The notes beneath the pieces were generated by a model, which saw only the letters and a program-made list of their open reading frames with translations, searched no databases and had not been told where the DNA came from. Position numbers and translations under genes: made by a program. DNA of 20,223 nucleotides from Thiotrichaceae bacterium (GTDB taxonomy: Bacteria > Pseudomonadota > Gammaproteobacteria > Thiotrichales > Thiotrichaceae). The DNA is taken from assembly GCA_027008885.1 (NCBI GenBank), contig JALVDQ010000474.1, forward strand, positions 1-20,223. The letters are read 5' to 3'. Positions 15,110 through 20,223 of the stretch are shown one piece after another. Position 1 is the stretch's first letter; every line of letters begins with the position of its first letter.

Positions 15110-15121
15110 AGGCATATATCA

Positions 15122-16600
15122 ATGAATTTGCTTACCGATCCCTGGATTCCTGTTCAACAAAATTCAGAATTTAAACTGATCACGCTCCAGAGTATTTTGT
15201 GTCACGAAGATTGCGGTGAAATTGCCCTATCCCGTGATGATATGGAACTAGCCTGTTTACAACTTCTGATCTGTCTAGTTCAGGTTCTGTTTTTGCCTGA
15301 AAATGGAAAAACTTTAAAACAGCGTATTGTCAAACCGTTAACTGAAGGCGAGTACAATGCGGGCATTAAAGACTATATCGACTGGTTTGATCTCACTCAT
15401 CCTGATACTCCCTTTATGCAAATTCGGGGAGTAAAAGCGGCAAAACCAACCCCTATTCAAAAATTATTTATTGGTATGCCAGAAGGAAATAATCATGCCT
15501 TTTTTAATAATGCAGGTGATATTCGTGGAATAAGTAAATCAGCTGCTGCAATTGTCTTGTTTAATCAGGCTATGAATAGTCCGAGTTTTGGTGGTGGCTT
15601 TAAGGGTGGTTTTCGTGGAGGTGCACCCATTACCACCTTGCTTGCAGGGGATTCACTCCGGCAAACCATCTGGTTTAATATTCTGCACAAGGAAAGCGTA
15701 ATTGAACTACTACCCAACTATGAACATTTGGCTAAAAATGATAAACCTGTCTGGGTAGAACCTATTAAAGAAAAGTCAAAAATATCAGTATCAGAAATTG
15801 GTCTATTGCGTGGTTTGTTTTGGCAACCTGCCCATATTGAACTGGAATTTAATGAAGACTCTCATTTTTGTGAGTTTTACGGTATAAAAACAAGTAGCCC
15901 AGTCATCTGCTGCTTTAACAAGGAAAAGTTTGTCTATGAGATAATTGGCGACTGGATTCATCCACATTCACCACGCATTATTGACATAAAAAAGCATACC
16001 ACTCGCTATCGCTCGTTTACTACTACTGCACCAGCATGGACGCAACTTAATCACTTTGTTATTCAATCTGATAGCAAAAAAGAAAATTATCGTGTAGCAA
16101 GCGTAGTCAGGCAGTTTTCAGCATTGACATCTGACATAAAAGATATAACCCCCCAGCTTATTGTTGGTGGTTATCGAAATAAACAAGCTTCAATTTTACA
16201 ACGCAGACATGAGCTTTTTCCTCTAAATTCAGGTTGGGAATCCAATAGCAATCACTTTGAAGAATTAATCAATCAGGCTGTTGAAATAAAAAAGTTGCTG
16301 CGCAACAAGTTATATGGATTTGCACAGGCATCGGGCGCAGAAGGCGTTCCTGATAGGGCTGAGCGACTTTTTTATCACAATTCTGAAAAAATAATACTGG
16401 ATTCTTTGCGGAATATAGATTGGCGTAAAAGTGCAGAGACCATCAAGCAACTTAAGAGACAACTCATAAAGTTAAGCTGGAACATTGTTGATGAAGTCAC
16501 TCGTCCCTACCAGCATGAGGCTAAAATGATCAAGGCACTAACTATTACTCGGAAAACACTGGCAGGCGGATTCAGCAAACTAACAGGAGAAGCAGGATGA
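15122..16600 (+). CDS. cas8e: Cascade large subunit Cas8e (Cse1/CasA)
   Basis: A 492-residue large subunit of type I-E Cascade that recognises the PAM and recruits Cas3. It begins MNLLTDPWIPVQ, as family members do. PFMQIRGVKAAKPTPIQKLF lies in the L1-loop region. The glycine stretch FGGGFKGGFRGG is present, with G157-G159 at the same numbering as the E. coli PAM-contacting glycines. RGLFWQPAHIELE and GGYRNKQASILQRRHE follow in the core, before the C-terminal four-helix bundle. The E. coli-like glycine loop makes AAG-type PAM recognition plausible. AAAGG lies 9 bases before the ATG. The stop overlaps cse2 as ATGA. Confidence 0.95.
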   Translation: MNLLTDPWIPVQQNSEFKLITLQSILCHEDCGEIALSRDDMELACLQLLICLVQVLFLPENGKTLKQRIVKPLTEGEYNAGIKDYIDWFDLTHPDTPFMQIRGVKAAKPTPIQKLFIGMPEGNNHAFFNNAGDIRGISKSAAAIVLFNQAMNSPSFGGGFKGGFRGGAPITTLLAGDSLRQTIWFNILHKESVIELLPNYEHLAKNDKPVWVEPIKEKSKISVSEIGLLRGLFWQPAHIELEFNEDSHFCEFYGIKTSSPVICCFNKEKFVYEIIGDWIHPHSPRIIDIKKHTTRYRSFTTTAPAWTQLNHFVIQSDSKKENYRVASVVRQFSALTSDIKDITPQLIVGGYRNKQASILQRRHELFPLNSGWESNSNHFEELINQAVEIKKLLRNKLYGFAQASGAEGVPDRAERLFYHNSEKIILDSLRNIDWRKSAETIKQLKRQLIKLSWNIVDEVTRPYQHEAKMIKALTITRKTLAGGFSKLTGEAG

Positions 16601-17046
16601 GCAACAATAAAATAAATTTTGTTGATATTGTCGAGCGTTATAACAAAAGGCTTAGTAGTGGGCAACGAGCAGAACTACGCAGGGCAACACTTGAATCAAT
16701 TGCTTCCATCCCTGCATATTACCATTTGTTGCCTGGCATAAGAACAAACTCAAGCTGGGATCGTGTGGTGTTTTTTTTACCTTATGTAAAGCACTCTGAT
16801 AATGCAAAAACATTGGGTGAACAATTAGCCAAGAAGGTCAGTGAGGAACGTTTGTTTCAGGTGCTAAGATCCCGAAAACCCAACGACCTGATTCAGCTTA
16901 GACGATTGGTACAACAGGTTGAACCTACTGTAGATTGGCAACAATTCGGAAAAACTCTATTTTTCTGGAATGAGGATAAGAAACGCCGATTATTAGAAGA
17001 TTATTTTTACCATTATTCCGCCCCCAAAAAAGGAGCCAAGACATGA
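16597..17046 (+). CDS. cse2: Cascade small subunit Cse2 (Cas11e/CasB)
   Basis: A 149-residue, mostly helical protein, the expected size for Cse2, present as a dimer along the belly of Cascade where it stabilises the R-loop. Typical stretches are RLSSGQRAELRRA near the N-terminus and RLFQVLRSRKPNDLIQLRRLVQ in the middle, both rich in arginine for nucleic-acid contact. It overlaps cas8e and cas7e by ATGA at either end, so the three are translationally coupled. Confidence 0.93.
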   Translation: MSNNKINFVDIVERYNKRLSSGQRAELRRATLESIASIPAYYHLLPGIRTNSSWDRVVFFLPYVKHSDNAKTLGEQLAKKVSEERLFQVLRSRKPNDLIQLRRLVQQVEPTVDWQQFGKTLFFWNEDKKRRLLEDYFYHYSAPKKGAKT

Positions 17047-18185
17047 GCAATAAAAATTTTATCAATTTCCATATCCTTATCTCGCACAGTCCTTCCTGTT
17101 TAAACAGAGATGATATGAATATGCAAAAGTCCGCTATTTTTGGCGGTGTACGTCGTGTACGAATTTCATCACAATCATTAAAACGCGCTATACGCAAAAG
17201 TGATTATTACAAAGAACATCTTGGTCAACCTTCAAAGCGTACACGCGAGCTTGGCAAACTCAATAAAAAATATTGTAAAGCTTTGCAAGATCGCTTCTCA
17301 GAAGAAGAGGTCACACAAGCCATTGAATGGATTGCGGGAAAAAACGGTATTGCCGAAGATGAAAAATTGCAAGCAAGTTCTGTTGCACCCTGGTCGGTTG
17401 AAGAAGTTGCGCATTATTGTCAAGTTATTGCCGACGCAGGTGAAGATGCTGATAAAAAGAAGCTGGAAAAACAAATACAGAAAGAATCAGCTGCCTTTAA
17501 TGAAGCATTGACCAAAGCGGTAGATATTGCTTTATCGGGTCGCATGGCAACATCAGGCTTGATGACTAATATGGATGGAGCAATGGCTGTTGCCCATGCT
17601 ATCACGACCCATGCAGTTGATGCGGATATTGACTGGTTTACAGCCGTTGATGATCTGGTTGCTGAAGAACAGCAAAAACGGCGTGTGGGTGAAACTACCG
17701 AAGGGGAAGGTGAGCAAGGTTCTGGACATTTGGGTACACAGGAATTTAGCTCTGGTGTTTTTTATCGATATGCCAGCCTTAATATTCCCCAGTTACAGGA
17801 AAACCTGGGAGGAGCATCGCGTGAAAAAGCTCTTGAAATTGCATCTCACGTTCTGCATATGCTGGCAACAGTCGTACCATCAGCAAAACAACAAAGTAGC
17901 GCTGCCTATAATCTGGCTGATTATGTCATGGTGAGTTTTAGCTCCATTCCTGTATCACTTGCCAATGCGTTTGAAGACCCCATAAACAACCAATCTGGTT
18001 TTTTGAAGCCTTCTATAAGCGCTCTTCAGAATTACTGGAAACAAACTCATCAGGGTTATGGACTGAAAGAACAAGTTGCCACTTTTCAATTAGGAGAGAG
18101 CAAGCCCCTTGAAAATCTAACCGTGTTTTCATCCCTGCCAGAGCTTGAGACATGGGTGTGCAAAGATGCGGGAGTGTATTCATGA
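17043..18185 (+). CDS. cas7e: Cascade backbone subunit Cas7e (Cse4/CasC)
   Basis: A 380-residue RAMP-like backbone protein; six copies would coat the crRNA spacer. The N-terminus NFINFHILISHSPSCLNRDDMNMQKSA leads into FGGVRRVRISSQSLKRAIR, the signature of the family. A glutamate-rich segment (around residues 214-226) and LGTQEFSSGVFYRYASLNI follow, then the thumb region VVPSAKQQSSAAYN. Start and stop both form ATGA overlaps with neighbours (17043-17046 and 18182-18185). It is slightly longer than the E. coli protein, without an obvious inserted domain. Confidence 0.95.
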   Translation: MSNKNFINFHILISHSPSCLNRDDMNMQKSAIFGGVRRVRISSQSLKRAIRKSDYYKEHLGQPSKRTRELGKLNKKYCKALQDRFSEEEVTQAIEWIAGKNGIAEDEKLQASSVAPWSVEEVAHYCQVIADAGEDADKKKLEKQIQKESAAFNEALTKAVDIALSGRMATSGLMTNMDGAMAVAHAITTHAVDADIDWFTAVDDLVAEEQQKRRVGETTEGEGEQGSGHLGTQEFSSGVFYRYASLNIPQLQENLGGASREKALEIASHVLHMLATVVPSAKQQSSAAYNLADYVMVSFSSIPVSLANAFEDPINNQSGFLKPSISALQNYWKQTHQGYGLKEQVATFQLGESKPLENLTVFSSLPELETWVCKDAGVYS

Positions 18186-18880
18186 ATAATGACATAAGGC
18201 ATTATCTGGCACTGAAACTCAGTGGCGTAATGCAGTCATGGGGTGGGCATACACTGGAAGATCTTCGGCACACTGAACTCATGCCAACTCGTAGCGCCAT
18301 ATTAGGCTTGTTAGCAGCCTGTCTTGGTATTGACCGCAAGCATAGTGACAGGCTGGAAGCACTAGCGCAAAGCGTTACCATGGCAGTCAGGGCAGATGCT
18401 CATTCAAGCAAAACAGGAAAACTACTTGAAGCACAACGTATTATGGACTTTCATACTGTCATGGATGCTCGCAAGGTAGATGGAAAACCTAATAAATTCC
18501 CTGTTGTTTCTCGACGAGAATATCTTTGTGATGCTGTTTTTACTGTATTACTGGAGGAAAATGAAAACGCGTTTTTCTCTCTTGATGATATTAAACAGGC
18601 AGTTCAGAATCCTGTGTATATTCCATTTTTGGGTCGCCGCTCCTGTCCGATTACACGCCCCCTGTATGAAGCTGATTTAACTGCAAGTGACTTCAAGGCA
18701 GCCTTTTCACTACTTGATTCCATTGCTGGAACTGTTTATAGCGATAAACCTCTGGATCAGGATGATGTTGTCATGCGAATCAGGGATATTCCGCTATATA
18801 AACGAAAACGACAATTTGCATCGCGGAAACTCTATATTCACCCTGATAATGCAAATGAGGCTCATCATGTATCTGAGTAA
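18182..18880 (+). CDS. cas5e: Cascade subunit Cas5e (CasD)
   Basis: A 232-residue Cas5 RAMP protein that caps the crRNA 5' handle. The typical N-terminus MNNDIRHYLALKLSGVMQSWGG is followed by RHTELMPTRSAILGLLAACLGI. VVSRREYLCDAVFTVLLE and YIPFLGRRSCPITRPL are further family stretches. The open frame extends ten codons upstream, but the ATG at 18182 forms an ATGA overlap with the cas7e stop and matches the family start. It ends 14 bp inside cas6e. Confidence 0.94.
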   Translation: MNNDIRHYLALKLSGVMQSWGGHTLEDLRHTELMPTRSAILGLLAACLGIDRKHSDRLEALAQSVTMAVRADAHSSKTGKLLEAQRIMDFHTVMDARKVDGKPNKFPVVSRREYLCDAVFTVLLEENENAFFSLDDIKQAVQNPVYIPFLGRRSCPITRPLYEADLTASDFKAAFSLLDSIAGTVYSDKPLDQDDVVMRIRDIPLYKRKRQFASRKLYIHPDNANEAHHVSE

Positions 18881-19460
18881 AGTGTTTTTGCAACCATACC
18901 ATCTTAATAACGCATGGGAATGGCATCGTGCATTATGGACGCTATTCCCTAATATTAAAAGCGGTCAGCCCTTACCCTGTTTATATCGCATTGAATCTAT
19001 GAATCTGGCAAAAGGGGCACAAGTATTGATGCAGTCAGAGATAAAGCCTGTCTTACAGTCTGCAAAAGCCAACGTGTTGGCGCAAAAGGAGTTTGAGCCA
19101 CAATTTATTCAGAATCAGCTATTGCGCTTTAATCTGCTGGCAAATGCCACCAAAAAAATTCGTGACAAGAAAAATCCCGAACGCAAAATACGAGTTCCAT
19201 TAATAAAAGAAGAAGATCAACAGGCATGGTTACAACGGAAATTTAATGGTGTAGCAGATATTTCAGTAAACAACTTACTTATTCAGAATCAACCGCCCAT
19301 TTATTTCCGCAAAGGCAGACATGTAGGCAAGATTATATCTACTCGTTTTGAGGGGCTGATAGAGCTTCAGTCTGCAAATGAGCTTCAAAGACTTCTAAAA
19401 CAAGGCATAGGTTCAGGAAAATCATTTGGTTGCGGGCTTTTGTCTTTAGCTAAGACTTAA
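18867..19460 (+). CDS. cas6e: crRNA endonuclease Cas6e (Cse3/CasE)
   Basis: A 197-residue endoribonuclease that cleaves pre-crRNA below the repeat hairpin and stays bound to the 3' end. MYLSKVFLQPYH is the usual start. H20 (in WHRALWTLFP) sits at the position of the E. coli catalytic histidine. The RVPLIKEEDQQAWLQRKF stretch and the C-terminal glycine-rich loop GIGSGKSFGCGLLSLA are present. The open frame extends 60 codons upstream in another gene's frame; the ATG at 18867 is chosen for homology and for GAGG 6 bases upstream. It overlaps cas5e by 14 bp and is the last gene of the coupled Cascade block. Confidence 0.95.
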   Translation: MYLSKVFLQPYHLNNAWEWHRALWTLFPNIKSGQPLPCLYRIESMNLAKGAQVLMQSEIKPVLQSAKANVLAQKEFEPQFIQNQLLRFNLLANATKKIRDKKNPERKIRVPLIKEEDQQAWLQRKFNGVADISVNNLLIQNQPPIYFRKGRHVGKIISTRFEGLIELQSANELQRLLKQGIGSGKSFGCGLLSLAKT

Positions 19461-19533
19461 CACCATATCCTGTTGAATTAATTATAAAATAGAGTTTCCA
19501 TTCAGGTGCTATTTATAAAAGTTAATTGGTTTA

Positions 19534-19542
19534 TGCTACACT
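19534..19542 (+). promoter_or_regulatory. Candidate extended -10 promoter upstream of the MNT gene
   Basis: TGC-TACACT forms an extended -10 within the 193-bp gap after cas6e, about 110 bp before the MNT start. No good -35 is seen. A small dyad, TTGGC (19614-19618) with GCCAA (19627-19631), lies between it and the gene. Confidence 0.35.
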
Positions 19543-19653
19543 TTGGCATGTCATATTGATCTGTTATAACTGAAATGTGTACCTGGGTCGTTATACAGGC
19601 GTGAAAAGTTCTGTTGGCAACATATCGCCAAAATAACATGAAGGAAAGCAGTA

Positions 19654-19944
19654 ATGACTAAAAATCAGGTATTAACAATTCTCAGGCGTATAAAACCAGA
19701 GTTAACAGAATACTTTGGTGTCATACGATTGGCATTATTTGGCTCTACAGCAAGAGGAGAGGCAACCCCCAATAGCGATATTGATATTATCGTCTCCTTT
19801 GATGGTCCTGCAACCTCAAAACGTTATTTTGGCGTACAATTCTTGCTCGAAGATACACTGGGGCAGCCAGTTGATCTGGTGACAGAGAAGGCAATACGTA
19901 AAGAACTACGCCCCTATATTGAACGAGAGGCAATCAATGTCTAA
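19654..19944 (+). CDS. MNT-domain nucleotidyltransferase (MntA-type antitoxin)
   Basis: A 96-residue minimal nucleotidyltransferase. The catalytic signature is GSTARGEATPNSDIDIIVSF (about residues 30-49), that is GS-x10-D-x-D, followed by a third acidic position in QPVDLVTE. Such proteins are the antitoxins of HEPN/MNT toxin-antitoxin pairs; characterised members AMPylate a tyrosine of the HEPN RNase. AAGGAAAG lies 8 to 9 bases before the ATG. The gene interrupts the usual cas6e-cas1e junction. Its expected HEPN partner is present only as a short stub overlapping its stop codon, so it is an orphan antitoxin here. It might act on a HEPN protein encoded elsewhere or be decaying. Confidence 0.88.
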   Translation: MTKNQVLTILRRIKPELTEYFGVIRLALFGSTARGEATPNSDIDIIVSFDGPATSKRYFGVQFLLEDTLGQPVDLVTEKAIRKELRPYIEREAINV

Positions 19945-20026
19945 GCGTGAGTGGGCAATTAAACGATTTTTCCGATCATGGCAAATACTAGCACCCCATT
20001 TCTCTCCCTTAAACCCATACCGATGA
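19937..20026 (+). pseudogene. Remnant of a HEPN (DUF86) toxin gene
   Basis: An ATG at 19937 overlaps the MNT stop by 8 bp, as is common in MNT-HEPN operons. It encodes MSKREWAI, which closely resembles the usual start of DUF86 HEPN proteins (MSKREW...). From the next codon on there is no family resemblance (KRFFRSWQILAP...), and the frame stops after 29 codons, inside cas1e. The lysine/arginine-bearing start without the body suggests an internal deletion joining the toxin start to the cas1e upstream region. The match is short and from memory. Confidence 0.5.
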
Positions 20027-20223
20027 AAGATCGCGTCTCCATGATTTTTCTTGAATATGGTCAGATAGATGTCAAAGACGGAGCATTTGTACTAATTGAT
20101 AAAAATGGCGTGCGTACACATATTCCAGTCGGCTCGATTGCCTGCATTATGCTGGAACCAGGCACGCGGATATCTCATACAGCAGTGAGATTGGCATCGG
20201 AAGTCGGTACATTACTGGTATGG
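19978..20223 (+). CDS. cas1: CRISPR integrase Cas1e, 5' part only
   Basis: The first 82 codons of type I-E Cas1, cut by the window end. FLSLKPIPMKDRVSMIFL, EYGQIDVKDGAFVLIDK and VGSIACIMLEPGTRISHTAV match the N-terminal beta-domain of E. coli Cas1 (YgbT) closely. Cas1 with Cas2 integrates new spacers; the catalytic residues lie beyond the window. No clear Shine-Dalgarno sequence precedes the ATG at 19978, and the sequence just upstream appears to be a deletion junction with a HEPN gene stub. Translation here may therefore be weaker than usual or depend on coupling to the upstream frame. cas2 and the array are expected downstream. Confidence 0.95.
   Translation, partial: MANTSTPFLSLKPIPMKDRVSMIFLEYGQIDVKDGAFVLIDKNGVRTHIPVGSIACIMLEPGTRISHTAVRLASEVGTLLVW

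Noticed and set aside
17200..17934. Open frames in another frame within cas7e (17200-17511 and 17575-17934)
   Set aside because: They lie wholly within the confidently identified cas7e frame and have no start signals or family features.
18687..18866. 60-codon N-terminal extension of cas6e
   Set aside because: It overlaps cas5e in another frame and is absent from the family; the ATG at 18867 has a GAGG site and the conserved MYLSKV start.

Overview
The window looks like chromosomal DNA of a gammaproteobacterium of moderate-to-low GC. The reasons are an E. coli-type 554-residue glutaminyl-tRNA synthetase, tRNA genes with encoded CCA ends, a complete branched-chain amino-acid (Liv) ABC transporter operon, a short cold-shock protein, and a type I-E CRISPR-Cas locus whose proteins align well, from memory, with the E. 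coli ones. Genus cannot be told from the sequence alone.

Layout. 1-2780: copper module, a CopZ-like chaperone (322-522) and a CopA-type Cu(I) ATPase (573-2780) behind a MerR-family-type promoter with an over-long spacer (246-277). 2842-3223: tRNA-Gly(GCC) with its promoter, a strong terminator, and a 103-bp palindromic element. 3249-4913 (minus): glnS. 5028-10073 (minus): livJ-livH-livM-livG-livF, with coupled or overlapping genes and a hairpin plus REP-like palindromes between livJ and livH. 10524-11538: hpf, a 113-bp imperfect palindrome, and a csp gene with a hairpin/U-tract leader and a clear terminator. 11659-11924: tRNA-Cys(GCA) and tRNA-Leu(TAA). 12052-end: type I-E cas locus in the order cas3, [non-coding insert], small ORF, cas8e, cse2, cas7e, cas5e, cas6e, [MNT nucleotidyltransferase], cas1e (cut by the window end). 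cas2 and the main CRISPR array would lie beyond the window.

Most interesting region: 14771-15109, between cas3 and cas8e. It holds two degenerate I-E repeats on the minus strand flanking one spacer-like segment of about 33 nt, followed by a hairpin with a short U-tract. The first 13 nt of that spacer-like segment (the seed end) recur exactly once 70 bp away, in the putative cas8e promoter. There the match is directly preceded by AAG, the canonical I-E PAM; similarity stops after the seed. This is the expected architecture of a Cas-regulating crRNA-like RNA (CreR) that would guide Cascade to its own operon promoter without licensing cleavage. A 46-codon ORF for a one-TM, lysine-rich small protein lies just downstream of the target and 12 nt before cas8e, so a CreTA-like addiction module (crRNA-like antitoxin repressing a small toxin) is the alternative reading.

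A second oddity is an MNT-family antitoxin between cas6e and cas1e. Its HEPN (DUF86) partner appears to be deleted down to the first seven or eight codons at the cas1e junction.
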